Shown here: in pieces, positions 30,621-43,994 of the stretch
How the letters are laid out: each line of letters starts with the position of its first letter
Position numbering within the stretch: position 1 is the stretch's first letter
Assembly (NCBI GenBank): GCA_024347235.1
Contig: AP025283.1
Span: forward strand, 3,906,001-3,970,000
Reading direction: 5' to 3'
Length of the DNA: 64,000 nt
From: Aliamphritea spongicola
Lineage (GTDB): Bacteria > Pseudomonadota > Gammaproteobacteria > Pseudomonadales > Balneatricaceae
The notes under the pieces: generated by a model
What the model was told of the DNA's origin: nothing
What the model saw: the letters and a program-made list of their open reading frames with translations, nothing else
Database searches by the model: none
Program-made: the position numbers and the translations under genes

Positions 30621-31930
30621 AATTATTCTTACCGGCCTGCTTAACCTGATACATCGCCTGATCCGCCTGACAGAACAACTCTTTGGCGTTAGTGGCATAA
30701 TCAGGAAACACCGAGATACCGATACTGACACCCACATCCAGCATCAGGTCTGCGCCGCACTCACTGACCACATGAAACGGCTCGGCAAAGATCTGCAGGA
30801 TTTCCCGGGCAATCACCACCGCCACCTCCTGACAGCTGATATGTTCCAGCAAGATAATAAACTCATCGCCACCGATACGGCCGACGGTATCGCTCTCCCG
30901 GACAATGCCGGAGAGACGCTTAGCAATCACTTTTAACAAATCGTCGCCAGTCAGGTGACCATAGGTATCGTTAATCGCCTTAAAGCCATCCAGATCCAGA
31001 AACATCAGTGCAAAACGGTGATCATTCTCTCTGGCTGTATCCACCGCCCGGTCAATCCGCTGTTTACACAGCCGCACACCGGGCAAGTTCGTCAGGGCAT
31101 CATAGTTGGCGAGTTTTTAAGTTCGTCTTTGCCAGCTCAGCTTCCTGCAATGCATTGTGCAAAGCGGTCACATCGTATTCAGAGACCAGCATCAGATATT
31201 CACCGGTCAGGGGATGCCGGCTGCTGCGAATATCCACTGTATGCCGCTGCACACCGTGCCGGGTAACCATCAGATGGGTGTGCCGGCTGTCTTCTCCTTT
31301 ACGGCCTTTCTCAAGTCGTTCCCGGGCTTCCTGCGGATCAGAAAAACGGCTTTCAAATAACGAGATATTTTCCGGTAAGTTCTCACGCCGGTCATAACCG
31401 TACAGGTTGGCTGAAGCCGGGTTTTCAAATAACAGGTCACCGTCCAGTGTATAACTGGTTACAGCCACCGAGGCATAGCGGGTGGCTTCGGCAAACAACA
31501 GTTGCTCCGCTTCACCCAGCTGATGCTCTTCCAGCACAAAGCCGATAATGCCCCGGTGCCGCTGTGGCCCCAGTAATACAGCCTTGTGACGGATCAGTAC
31601 GGTGGTGGCTTCACCGTTGGGATAGGTGGTCCAGGGGTCGGAGGTCATCCCCTCCTGCGAGGCTTTTTCGAAAATACCGCGAATCCGGTTACGGGCACCG
31701 TCGGTATCAGAGGAAAGGTCTTTATCCACCAGCTGCTGATAATGCTCCAGCCCCCAGTATTCAACCGCACGGGCATTGCCCCACCAGAACCCGTAGGCAT
31801 CCACATCAAACACCCAGACAGGGTCCGGCATTACATCAAATGCACTCAGTTGCTCAACCGATTCAAAGACGGTCAGATGGGCAAAATTTACATCAGTACT
31901 CACGTGGTTCCCCGAACACATAGCCAACAA
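30592..31930 (-). CDS. PAS-PAS-GGDEF diguanylate cyclase (frameshifted)
   Basis: About 446 residues. Two PAS-like sensor domains: FDVMPDPVWVFDVDAYGFWWGN near the N-terminus and YTLDGDLLFENPASANLYGYD in the middle. Then a GGDEF domain with the intact active motif GRIGGDEFIILLEH and the product-side sequence LDGFKAINDTYGH. No EAL domain. It should make cyclic di-GMP in response to a cytoplasmic signal; no membrane segment is seen. A single indel near 31120 separates sensor and catalytic parts (restored: NLKNYDALTNLPG). The start could also be the nearby ATG at about 31918. Confidence 0.88.
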
Positions 31931-32236
31931 TATGTAATCCGCAGTGATTACTTGGGAGATCCTTTCCGACAGTTCTGAGGCTGCGGGCTACTGCAATCCT
32001 GGCACCGCCTGCACCAAACGATGCCGACAGGTCTGTTCAGACTACGCCAAGCCACCGACGAAACAAGTGAAAACAGGCAAATTCTGCGGGCGAACCAACC
32101 ATTTCGGGTATTTCCCTCTGTTAAACCGGAAGGCTCTGCCGACCAAAGCATGAACATCCCCTTCAGCCAGGCACAAAAACCGGCACTCCGGCCGGTTAAA
32201 GCAGCCACCGGTGACGGCGGCTCGCAAGGGTAAGTA
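31931..32236. other. 306-base gap between the GGDEF and choX genes
   Basis: No convincing coding sequence on either strand. The only structure is the choX terminator hairpin at 32178-32197. Confidence 0.5.
32178..32197 (-). terminator. Terminator after choX
   Basis: On the minus strand AACCGGC, CGGAGT, GCCGGTT followed by TTTGTGC; 40 bases after the choX stop. Confidence 0.75.
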
Positions 32237-33178
32237 TTACTTAATTGCCAGGTGTTGCTGTACCGCTTCCAGGCCGGAGTTGCCCTGCAAGTCAGTTACA
32301 CCTTCCAGCCAGCTGTCCAGCACCTGTGGGTTCTTCTGCAGCCACTGTTTAGCCGCATCGGCAGGCTGCTGACCATCATCCAAAATGTGTCCCATCATCT
32401 GGTTTTCCATGGTCAGAGTGAACTTCAGGTTATCCAGCAGACGGCCAACATTCGGGCATGCATCACGGTAGCCTTTACGGGTCAGGGTCTGAATCGTGGC
32501 ACCACCAAAGTTAGCACCGAAATACTTATCACCGCCGGTGAGGTATTTCAGATCAAAATTGGTGTTCATCGGATGCGGTTCCCAGGCCAGGAAGGCGATG
32601 AACTCATCACGCTTAACACTGCGCTTAACCTGACTCATTACGCCCTGCTCGCCAGACTCAACCAGACGCCATTTCTGCAGGCCGAAATCGCCGCTGTCGA
32701 TCATCTTCTGCAGCAACTGGTTTGCCGGCGCACCAGCTTCAATACCGTAGATACGCTTACGGAACTTATCTTCCGCTTTGATCAGGTCCGCAAAATCATG
32801 AATACCGGCGTTATACACATACTCCGGCACCGCCAGGGTGAACTTGGCACCGCTCAGGTTAGTTCCCACGACATCGATGTCACCGGGTGTGGCGTATTTA
32901 TCGATGAATTTCTGCTGAGCCGGCATCCAGTTACCCAGAAACACGTCGATCTCGCTGCTCTTCAGGCCTTCAAAGCCGATTGGCACCGCCAGGGTGCTGA
33001 TCTCGGTGTTGTAGCCCAGCCCCTGAAGTACTGTACTGGCCAGCGCATTGGTGGAGTTAATATCGGTCCAGCCCGGATCGGTAAAACGTACAGTCTGGCA
33101 AGAAGCAGGATCGCTGGCCTGCGCAACGCCGGCACTCATTAACGCAGCACTGAACAGTAAAGTTTTGGTCGTTTTCAT
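32237..33178 (-). CDS. choX: Choline ABC transporter substrate-binding protein
   Basis: 313 residues, intact. Signal peptide MKTTKTLLFSAALMSAGVAQA. The mature protein has the ProX/OpuAC-type fold with VRFTDPGWTDINSTNALAS, VFLGNWMPAQQ and FLAWEPHPMN; the Trp/Tyr positions would form the aromatic box around the quaternary ammonium group. Called ChoX because of its position next to betC and betI and the choline-type family sequence; betaine binding cannot be excluded. The permease gene is not present and the ATPase is truncated at 28780. It lies 78 bases after betC on the same strand. Confidence 0.9.
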   Translation of the reverse strand: MKTTKTLLFSAALMSAGVAQASDPASCQTVRFTDPGWTDINSTNALASTVLQGLGYNTEISTLAVPIGFEGLKSSEIDVFLGNWMPAQQKFIDKYATPGDIDVVGTNLSGAKFTLAVPEYVYNAGIHDFADLIKAEDKFRKRIYGIEAGAPANQLLQKMIDSGDFGLQKWRLVESGEQGVMSQVKRSVKRDEFIAFLAWEPHPMNTNFDLKYLTGGDKYFGANFGGATIQTLTRKGYRDACPNVGRLLDNLKFTLTMENQMMGHILDDGQQPADAAKQWLQKNPQVLDSWLEGVTDLQGNSGLEAVQQHLAIK

Positions 33179-33255
33179 ATTTCACTTACTTATTGTTATT
33201 CACAGAAATGACTGGCGGACAGCGTCAGACACTGCCCGCCCCCGATAAGACGCCC

Positions 33256-34794
33256 TTAAGATGCTTTATCAGCAATGCGCGGGAAACGGGCTTTCGCCTC
33301 CAGATCATCCAGATCCACGTTGTTACGCATATACATGGTGCTGGAATCAAAATTGGCTGATGATCCCAGATTGGCTCTTTACCCTGTTTATGGGCTTCAG
33401 CCACCAGACGGCGACGCTTCTGGCTGATGATGACATCGCGGGTAATCGCATCGCTGTCCCAGCGCTCTGCAGCTTCCGCCCGGAATGCCGCCAGCAGCTC
33501 AGCATGCTCTTCCAGCTCCGCCAGATTGATACGCTCCTGCGGATCAGTTTCAGATTGAACAGCTGATCAGGGTCCGGGGCTGAACAGATATATTTGTAAG
33601 CACCGCGACGAATCATGAACATTGGCGCAACCACACCTTCACCCATGTATTCACCGATTACCTCGTCGTGCGCTTCACCGTTACCGGTCAGGTGCGGCAT
33701 TAGACTGCGGCCGTCAATTGGCATGGCGTATTCAGGCGCCTGACCACCGTTGGCCAGCTCGGCAAAGGTGGGCAGTAAATCCATGGTAGAAACCGATTCT
33801 TTCACCCGCTGCGGGCTGAAATGCTTCGGCGCGTATACCAGCATCGGTACCCGTGCTGACCACTCGAAGTAGCTCATCTTGTACCACAGGCCACGCTCAC
33901 CCAGCATGTCGCCGTGATCGCCGGAGAACACCACGATGGTGTCGTCTGCCATACCGGAGTCTTCCAGTGCTTTCAGCAGCACACCGATCTGATCATCTAC
34001 GTAGCTGCAGGAACCGTAATAAGCACGGCGGGCGTTACGGATCTGCTGATCAGTAATATTCTTACGGTCCATCTGATAAACGTGCAGCAAGCGCTTGGAG
34101 TGCGGGTCCTGTTCGTCGTCCGCCAGTTCGAAAGACGGTAATTCAATCTCTTCATCGCTGTAACGGTTCCAGTATTCTTCAGGAATCGCGTACGGGTCGT
34201 GAGGGTGGGTCATAGAAACCGTCAGGCAGAATGGCCGCTCACCCGGGTTACGGGCACGTTCAAACAGGTAACGCTTGGCGTGGAACACCACCTCGTCATC
34301 AAAATCCAGCTGGTTGGTCCGGATCGTCGGGCCAGCCTGGGTTACAGACGACATGTTGTGGTACCAGGTCGGACGCTTGTCGAAGTTTTCCCAGTCCGGG
34401 AACCAACCGTAGTCAGCCGGGTAAATATCGGTGGTCAGACGCTCTTCAAAACCGTGCAACTGATCCGGGCCGCAGAAATGCATTTTGCCGGACAGCGCCG
34501 TCTGATAACCCGCATGACGCAGGTAGTGGGCAAAGGTCGGAATGTCCGCCGGGAACTCAGCGGCATTGTCCCAGGCACCGATCTTGCTCGGTAACTGACC
34601 GCTCATCAGCACATAGCGGCTCGGGGCACACAGAGGACTGTTACAGTAGGCAGATTCAAAACCACACCGGCAGCCGCCATTTTATCCAGATTCGGCGTTT
34701 TGGCAGTTTTGCCACCATAGGTTTTCAGTACCGGCGCGGCCATCTGATCCGCCATGATGAACAGAATATTGGGTTGCTTGGCAGCATCACTCAT
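33256..34794 (-). CDS. betC: Choline sulfatase (frameshifted)
   Basis: About 513 residues. Hydrolyses choline-O-sulfate to choline and sulfate, feeding glycine-betaine synthesis. The start MSDAAKQPNILFIMADQM at 34794 has GGAG eight bases upstream. The sulfatase motif is SPLCAPSRYVLMSG, in which the Cys becomes formylglycine. Further sites are FSGDHGDMLGERGLWYKMSYFEW and a conserved C-terminal region ending RIADKAS. Indels near 34655 and 33545 split it. Divergent from the LysR gene, the arrangement known for choline-sulfate regulators. Confidence 0.93.
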
Positions 34795-34972
34795 AACATT
34801 CTCCAAACTAATATCTCTAGTCATTTATACTTATTCTGATTACGCCCACCGGGCAGTGGTTTGGCGTACAATTAACCCGCTTTCACATAACAACGTGGAT
34901 ACAGCGAGTATTTATTATTTCTGTCGACGCTGTAAACTCACTGAAAACTAATCACTAAAGTAAGTTGAACTT

Positions 34973-35858
34973 ATGTTATTAAAGGATAGGTTACCGTCAC
35001 CGCAGAGCTTGCTGGTGTTCGAAGCTGCAGCACGACATTTAAGCTTTACTGCCGCCGCCGGGAGCTCAGCTCCACCCAGTCAGCGGTAAGCCAGCTAATG
35101 CGCGGCCTGGAAGCACAGCTGGAGCTGCAGCTGTTCCGCAGAATCTACCGGGGTCGAGCTGACTGAAGCCGGCGAGCAGCTGTTTGAGGTATGCCAGAAA
35201 GGGTTTAACGACATCGCCGGGCGAATCGAAAAGTTGCAGAACGCAGAACGGCATCCTCATATAAATGTCGCCACCGACTTCGCATTTGCCGCTTACTGGC
35301 TATTACCCCGGCTGCCGGCCTTCCGGGAATTACACCCGGATACCGAGGTCAGAATCATCACCTCTCAGGGCAGCCATGAAGTGCGCAGCCAGGATGCCGA
35401 TGTCGCCATCCGCTTTGCCAGCCAGCCTTCTGCCGACAGCATCCCACTGTTTGCTGAAGAAGTATTTCCGATATGCAGCCCCGGCTTTCTTGCCAAACAC
35501 GGCCCGATAACCAGCCATAAAAACTCGCCAGCTTGCCACTGCTGAAGCTCGGTGCGGATGCCGGTGAAGGCTGGATGGACTGGCCGGGGTATTTCAGTGG
35601 CCGGCGCAGCCAGATTCAGCCGGGAGAACCGGTACTGACATTCAACAATTACACCCTGCTGATACAGGCAGCTATTGCCGGTCAGGGGTAGGAATCGGCT
35701 GGGGAACACTGGTGGATGAGCTGATCGAGTCAAAGGTACTGACTGGCCTTAAGGACTTCAGCCTGAGCTCAAAGGGAGGGTATTTCATCAGCGCGACACA
35801 GACACCTCGCCAGCCGGATATTTGCCAGCAGTTTATAGAATGGTTACAAGAGGCGTGA
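34973..35858 (+). CDS. LysR-family regulator, probably of choline-sulfate use (frameshifted)
   Basis: About 295 residues. N-terminal winged helix: LPSPQSLLVFEAAARHLSFTAAA, then STQSAVSQLMRGLEAQL and LFRRIYRGVELTEAGEQL. The effector-binding domain starts HINVATDFAFAAYWLLPRLPAFRELHPDTEVRI. Indels near 35062, 35090, 35149, 35522 and 35688 break it. LysR regulators next to betC control choline-sulfate catabolism; the 178-base divergent gap should hold the operators. Confidence 0.88.
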
Positions 35859-35864
35859 AAACTG

Positions 35865-36469
35865 TCAGGAATACTTTTTCAGTACTTCCGGTGGTAACTG
35901 ACGTTCAAGATAATCGGTGATGATCCGCTGTGCCAGATCACTGTCAATGCCGGACGGTGCCAGTGCACCCCGCAGCCAGATACCATCGATCAGGGCGGCA
36001 ATGCTTTGCGCGACGAAGACCGCCTGTTCTTTCGGCAACACCCGCTTCAGTTCATGTTTGAGATGTGACAACAGACGCTGTTCATTGACCCGCTGTAAAC
36101 GGTACAGAGATGGCTCATGCATCGCCTGTGACCAGAAGGCCAGCCAGGTTTTAACCACCTTGGAATCCAGCTGGCGGGGTCAAAGTTACCGCCAACAATG
36201 GCTTTAACCCGGGCGATAACATCATCGGAATCGGTTTCATCCAGCCGCTGACGTACCCCTTCAGAAAGCTGCTGAAGTACCGACCGCATGGTCGCTTCAA
36301 GCAGGCTGTTTTTACCGCCAAAATAATGATTAATGATCGCCGGAGAAACACCGGCATAACGGCTGATCATCGCAACGCTGGCCTTCTGCAGCCCGACCTC
36401 GTTAATCGCTTCCATAGTTGCGTCGATTAACTGGGGCTTTCTGATGGCAGGCATTCCGACTTTAGGCAT
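35865..36469 (-). CDS. betI: BetI-type TetR repressor (frameshifted)
   Basis: About 201 residues. [26 protein letters not shown] leads to the helix-turn-helix [23 protein letters not shown], almost identical in pattern to BetI. The C-terminal domain has [22 protein letters not shown]. BetI represses choline oxidation genes and is released by choline; the betA/betB enzymes are not in this window. One indel near 36177 joins [15 protein letters not shown]. Convergent with the LysR gene, six bases apart. Confidence 0.92.
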
Positions 36470-36525
36470 GGATAGGTAACTCGCTGTGCTTTTATTATTC
36501 TATGGCCTGATTAACCACAATTTTT

Positions 36526-36555
36526 AAACAGGCATTCAACAAAAACTGCCTGTTT
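36526..36555. terminator. Inverted repeats between betI and rnr
   Basis: AAACAGGCA/TGCCTGTTT at 36526-36555 and ACACAGGCAG/CTGCCTGTG at 36605-36631 are two related hairpins sharing the core CAGGCA. Neither has a strong T-run; they lie downstream of rnr. Confidence 0.45.
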
Positions 36556-36652
36556 CTTAGCCGGGAGTCAAGTCTGTTAATAAAATCAATCACTTTGCGT
36601 CGCACACAGGCAGCTTTTACACTGCCTGTGCCCGCATTTGCAGCAGTTACCG

Positions 36653-39333
36653 CTACTTAGCGGCTTTCTGACGCAGTTTTTCAACTTACGTTTTTAGCCC
36701 GGTTACTTAACCCTTTCGACTGTTTTTCGAAAGCGTCATCATTTCCTGCTCGGCTTTACTCAGAGACGCCCGGACAGACTTCTTCTTAGGCTTCACCGCA
36801 GGTACTTCCGGATTCGCAGCCGACTTTTTAGCCGGACGCTTACGGGGGCTTTGGCTTCCTGACCGGCACCGGCAGCTTTATCGGATGGCCAGGCCGTTAC
36901 AGACGCTTCAGCCTGAGCAACCACCCGCTCTTCCCGAGCCTGAACCGCACCGGGATGAGCCCGCTTATGACGTTTTTATCCGCCAGTTTCGCCAGGGTGA
37001 TATCACCGTCGCGGAGCAACTCACGCTGGCTGCGTTTCTTCTTACCGGATTTAGCATCCGGCCGCATGCTGCGGGCTGTTTCCAGGGTTTCACGCAATTC
37101 GAAATCAATCTTACGCTCGTCCAGATCAACCCGGACCACCTGCACCCGTAACTTGTCTCCCAGACGGAAGCCTTTGCCGCTGCGCTCACCTTTCAGACAC
37201 TGACGGGCAGCATCGTAATGGTAGTAATCCCTGGCAGTGCCGAGATATGAATCAGACCTTCAACGTAGGCTTCTTCAAGTTCAACAAACAGACCAAAACC
37301 GGTTACCGCTGACACCACACCGTCGAACACACCGCCAACCTGATCCTGCATGTATTCACATTTCAGCCAGGACATCACGTCACGGGTGGCATCATCCGCC
37401 CGGCGCTCGGTCATCGAGCAGTGTTCACCCAGCTCCAGCACCTGCTCCATGGTGTACTGGTGCAGGAAGGCAGAGTTAGGCTCAAAGCCTTCACAACGAT
37501 CCAGCTGCTTGCTGTCATTGCCGGTATGAATCAGCGCCCGGATGGTCCGGTGCACCAGCAAATCCGGATAGCGACGGATCGGTGAGGTAAAGTGGGTATA
37601 AGCCGGATAATTCAGACCGAAATGGCCTTTTTCTTCCGGGCTGTACACCGCCTGTGACATAGAACGCAGCATCATGATCTGGATGATATGCTTATCCGCA
37701 CGGCCTTCCAGTGCTTCCGTCAGTTCCTGATAGTCGGTCGGGGTCGGTTCATCACCGCCACCCAGCGTCAGCCCCAGCGGACCTAAATAACTGCGCAGGG
37801 CTTCAATACGGGCTTCTTTCGGGCCGTCGTGCACCCGGTACAGGGCCGGCTGTTTCAGCTTACGCAGCAAACGGGCAGACGCCACGTTAGCGCAGAGCAT
37901 ACATTCTTCAATGATCTTGTGGGCGTCGTTACGCACCACCGGAATGATCTTTCGATCTTACGCTCATCACTGAACAGAATCCGGGTTTCAGTGGTTTCAA
38001 AGTCGATTGCGCCGCGCACTTCACGGGCTTTACGCAGGCCGTGATACAGGTCGTACAGGTCTTCCAGATGCGGCACCACACTGGCGTACTCTTCACGCAG
38101 CGCCTTACCGTTATCACTGTCCGCTTCCTGCAACATCGCGCCTACCTTGGTGTAGGTCAGACGGGCATGGGACTGGATTACTGCTTCATAGAACTTATAA
38201 CCACTAAGGTTACCGCTGGCACTGATGGTCATTTCACAAACCATGGCCAGACGATCCACATGGGGGTTCAGGGAACACAAACCGTTAGACAGCAACTCCG
38301 GCAACATCGGTACCACAAACTCCGGAAAGTACACAGAGTTACCACGTTTGTGAGCTTCGATATCCAGCGGAGAATCCGGGCGAACATACCAGGACACATC
38401 GGCAATCGCGACCCACAGACGCCAGCCACCGGACTTTTTCTTCTCACAGTAAACCGCGTCATCAAAGTCTTTAGCGTCTTCACCGTCGATGGTTACCAGT
38501 GGCAGGTGCCGCAGATCGATCCTGTTCGTTTTGGCGGACTCTTCAACGTCGGCACTCAGCTCAGCGGTAGCCTGACGAACATCATCATTCCATTGCTCAG
38601 GAATATCGTAGTTATGAATCGCCACGGTAATTTCCATGCCCGGCGCCATATGGTCACCCAGCACTTCTATGACCCGGCCGGTGGGCTTATTACGTTTCCC
38701 CGGCGGCATTACAAGCTCAGCCACCACTAGCTGACCGTCACGGTAATCCAGCGGCGTTTCCTCATTGGGAATGATCTGGATATCCTGAGTGATGCGCTGA
38801 TTTTCCGGCACCATATAGCCAAAGCTGCCGTTGCCCTGATACCGGCCAACCAGCTTATGGGTATTGCGCTCCAACACCTCAACGATGGCGCCTTCTTTAC
38901 GGCCTTTACGGTCTTCGCCGCCCACCCGGACCAGCGCCCGGTCGCCATCAAATACCTGACGCATCTCACGGGCGCTCAGGAAAATATCATCATTGCCTTC
39001 ATCGGGAATCAGGAAGCCAAAGCCGTCCCGGTGCCCCTGAATACGGCCACCAATCAGGTCCAGCTTACTCAGCAATACATACTGGGCCTTACGGTTACGC
39101 ATCAGCTGCCCGTCACGCTCCATGGCACGCAAGCGGCGGCGCAGGGCTTCTGAGGCATCTTCATCCTGAATATCCAGCAGGCTTTCCAGCTGCCAGCGTG
39201 TCAGAGGCTCACCCTGTTCATTCAGGGTTTCCATTATCAGTTCGCGGCTGGCAATTGGCCGCTCATATTTATCCGCTTCGGGCAGCGTGCGGGTCGACCG
39301 CCACACCGGCTTCCGGTAATTCTTTTTAGGCAT
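36653..39333 (-). CDS. rnr: Ribonuclease R (frameshifted)
   Basis: About 893 residues. 3'-5' exoribonuclease that degrades structured RNA and acts in ribosome quality control. N-terminal helix-turn-helix (LTRWQLESLLDI), cold-shock domains (GRIQGHRDGFGFLIPD; GRYQGNGSFGYMVPE), the RNB domain with active-site aspartates in TIDGEDAKDFDDAVY, an S1 domain (GGVFDGVVSAVTGFGLFVELEE) and a Lys/Arg-rich tail ending LRQKAAK. Indels near 37950, 37205 and several in the tail (36680-36960) break it. The usual partner rlmB is not downstream; betI is. Confidence 0.93.
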
Positions 39334-39418
39334 TACAAGTCTTTAGGTAATTTTGTCTGCATATCAATATAACACCGATCAGTTATAAACGACGGGTTAC
39401 TTTGCAACAGAAAAACAA

Positions 39419-39441
39419 AACCGGCCAAAGATGGCCGGTTT
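39419..39441 (-). terminator. Terminator after secF, second copy
   Basis: Same hairpin and T-rich tail as at 131-153. Confidence 0.75.
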
Positions 39442-39464
39442 GCAATTAACAGTGACAGAACGGC

Positions 39465-40383
39465 TTATGGCCGCTCGTCCACTTCTTCATCTTCTTTTTC
39501 CGGTGGCATAAGGTCTTCTTTACAGACACCCATTGCCAGCAGCACGTTTGCTGCCACATATATGGATGAGTAAGTACCTACCAGCACACCGATCAGCAGT
39601 GCAATCGCAAAGCCGTGGATCAGTTCACCACCAAATACCGCCAGCGCTGTCAGTACCAGCAAGGTGGTTAAGGAGGTAACAATTGTCCGGCCCAGAGTCT
39701 GGTTCAGGGAGATATTCATAATCTCCTCCGGCGTTCCCTTACGGACCTTACGGAAGTTCTCCCGGATACGGTCAGATACCACGATGGTATCGTTCAGGAG
39801 TAACCTATTACCGCCAGCAGCGCCGCCAGTACTGTCAGGTCAAAGTCCAGCTTAAACAGCGAGAAGACACCCAGTACGATCAGCACGTCGTGTGCCAGTG
39901 CTGCCACCGCGCCCACTGAGAACTTCAGCTGGAAGCGGAAGGCAACGTAGATCATGACCATGAACAGCGCCAGCAACAGGCCTAAACCGCCCTGCTCACG
40001 CAGCTCTTCACCGACCTGCGCACCCACGTATTCGTTACGGCGCAGGGTCAGGGTCTGGTCTTCATCCGCCTGCAGCACAGACAGCACCTGATCCCCTAAT
40101 TTAGGATCATGGCTCTGACCCAGACGGATCAGAATATCCACCGGCGAACCAAAGGTCTGAACCACTGCATCATCATAACCGGCGCTCTGCAGCTGGCCAC
40201 GGATTTCATTCAGATCCGGTGACTGTTCATAACCCACTTCCACCAGTGAACCACCGGTAAAATCGAGACCGAACTTCAGGCCATTCATTACCAGTGAGGC
40301 AACTGAAATCAGCAGCACTGCAATCGACAGGCCCGCCGCAATCTTGCGCAGGGCCATAAAGTTAAAGTTTTTACACTTGCCAT
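39465..40383 (-). CDS. secF: SecF, second copy (frameshifted)
   Basis: Same protein as 177-1096. A G is missing near 39797 inside the VIGYSLNDTIVV motif, so the frame splits; the first copy is intact at that point. The missing A near the start is shared with the first copy. Confidence 0.93.
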
Positions 40384-40395
40384 GTTATCCCCGGG

Positions 40396-42243
40396 TCAGA
40401 TCGACAGCTTGTTCAGCGTACGACCGCCGTAGGTTAAATTCACTAACGCACGGGTCACCATGATGGCGGTAAACATCGACGTCACGATACCCACGGAAAG
40501 GGTAATCGCAAAACCTTTCACAGGGCCGGTACCCATGGCAAACAGGATAACCGCCGCCAGTAAGGTGGTGATGTTGGCATCAAAATGGTGGTGAATGCCC
40601 GTTCGAAACCGGCATTAATGGCCGACTGCGGTGGCAGCCCGTTGGCCAGCTCTTCTTTATTCGCGAGAATATAAGTACGTTGGCATCCACCGCCATACCG
40701 ACCGTCAGTACGATACCGGCAATACCCGGCAAGGTAAGGGTGGCAGACATAATGGACATCACCGCGAGCAGCAATACCAGGTTCAGCGTCAGGGCAACGT
40801 TGGCCAGCAAACCGAACACCCGGTAGTACACCAGCATGAACAGCAGTACCAGGGCAAAACCGATCTGTACTGAGGTGATACCCAGCTCGATGTTCTGTTC
40901 ACCCAGGCTCGGCCCTACTGTACGTTCCTCTACGAAGTAGATTGGCGCCGCCAGTGCACCGGCACGTAACAACAGTGCCAGCTCAGATGCTTCACCTGCC
41001 CCGTCCAGACCGGTAATCCGGAAGCTGGAGCCCAGAATGCTCTGAATGGTTGCCAGAGAAATGATGTGCTTCTCAACGTACGGTACACGTTCTGTAACCT
41101 GTTCACCGTCAACCGTCTTCACGATATTGCGGCTCTTATGCTCAACGAACAGTACAGCCATGCGACGCTTAACCGCGTTACGGGTAGTACGGTTCATCAG
41201 CTCACCGCCTTTGGAATCCAGGGTAATGGATACCTGTGGCTGACCGTTTTCATCAAAGGTTGACTGGGCGTTAGAAACGCTGGAACCGGTGATGATAATG
41301 TCTTTCTCAAGGGTTGCTCTGCGCGATGAATCCCGGAAGGTGTAAGTCTCTGTTGATGCGCTGGAGGCATCAGTCTTGGCTTCTAAACGGAATTCCAGAT
41401 TCGCCGTTTTACCGATGATCCGTTTCGCCGCAGCGGCATCCTGAATACCTGGCAGCTGAACAACGATACGGTTACGGCCCTGACGCTGTACCAGTGGCTC
41501 TGCCACACCCAGCTCGTTCACCCGGTTACGCAGGGTGGTCAGGTTTTGCTTGATTGCATAATCTTCAATTTCGCGAACCTTGCTCTCCAGCAGGCTGACA
41601 ACCACGTAGTACGCGCCGTCGGCATCTTCATCAGTGAGCAAGAATTCTGTGTAATCCTGTTTCAGCAGTTGGCTGGCTTCGTCACGGACATCGGCCTTGG
41701 AGAACTTCAGCTCCAGGCTACCGTCTTCACGGTGTACAACTGACCGGTAACGCAGCTTTTCAGCCCGCAGCTTGGCTTTAATTTCGCCAACATACACGTC
41801 CAGCCGCTGGGCAACTGCCTGCGCCATGTCAACTTCAAGCAGGAAGTGCACACCGCCGCGCAGATCAAGACCCAGTTTCATCGGGCCGGCGCCAACGGAG
41901 GTCAGCCAGTCAGGGGTTGTCGGTGCCAGGTTAAGGGCAACTACGTAGTTATCACCGAGAATACGGCTAACCGCTTCTTTGCTTCCAGCTGGGTTGCACT
42001 GTCGGTGAAACGGATTAAGCCACTGGCGCCGTTTAATTCACTGGTTTTAGACACCAGACCTTCGGCCTGCAGCTGCTTGGTCACGCGGTTCAGCATCTGC
42101 TGATCTACGGTATAGGCGGCACGGCTGCCGGAAATCTGTACCGCATAATCATCTGGATATAAGTTCGGCGCTGCATACAGACCACCGATAAGCAATATCA
42201 GAACGATCAGCGCGTTTTTCCATAACGGATATTTATTGAGCAT
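40396..42243 (-). CDS. secD: SecD, second copy (frameshifted)
   Basis: Same as 1109-2957, with the same two indels near the 3' end and one further lost T near 41980 that cuts off the first ~90 codons ([11 protein letters not shown] region). Confidence 0.93.
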
Positions 42244-42268
42244 ACTGCCCTTGCCTTCTGTAATCGAA

Positions 42269-42296
42269 AACGCCATTACCGGTCAGTAATGGCGTT
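42269..42296 (-). terminator. Hairpin between yajC and secD, second copy
   Basis: Identical 11-bp perfect stem to 2983-3010. Confidence 0.6.
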
Positions 42297-42307
42297 GCTG
42301 TGAACGA

Positions 42308-42588
42308 CTAGATTTCTTTAATTGTGCCTTTTGGCAGCGCCGCACTTACGTGGGTTTTCTGAAAGTCAGTTCGGTGTCACCGGATACTTCCAGAACAACG
42401 TAATCATCATTCAAACGAACAACCTTACCCAGGATGCCGCCGGCGGTGATCACTTCGTCACCTTTGCTCAGGCCAGCCAGCAGTGCTTTATGGTCCTTCG
42501 CACGCTTTGCCTGTGGGCGCCACATGAAGAAGTAGAAAATCAGACCAAAGCCCACCAGGAAGATGAGGTTGAACATGCTTGGATCCAT
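42308..42588 (-). CDS. yajC: YajC, second copy (frameshifted)
   Basis: Same as 3022-3303 but one G is missing near 42360, changing the last ~18 residues. The first copy gives the true C-terminus. Confidence 0.94.
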
Positions 42589-42661
42589 ACCGCCCGGGCT
42601 GCGCCTTCAGCGTATGCTGGTGAGATAAAAAGCTCATTAGCTTCTCCTAGTTACTGATTTA

Positions 42662-43874
<1,213 letters not shown>

Positions 43875-43994
43875 TTAGATATAAGGGCATTATTATCAAT
43901 CACAAGGTGCCGGCTGAAATACAGTTACCAGCCCCTGCTTTAAAGCTTATGGCGAACGGTTAAATGGCTTTGATTGCTCCAGCCACAAACAGTT

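Noticed and set aside
32252..33142. 296-codon plus-strand frame across choX
   Set aside because: Antisense shadow of an intact, well-recognised choX gene.
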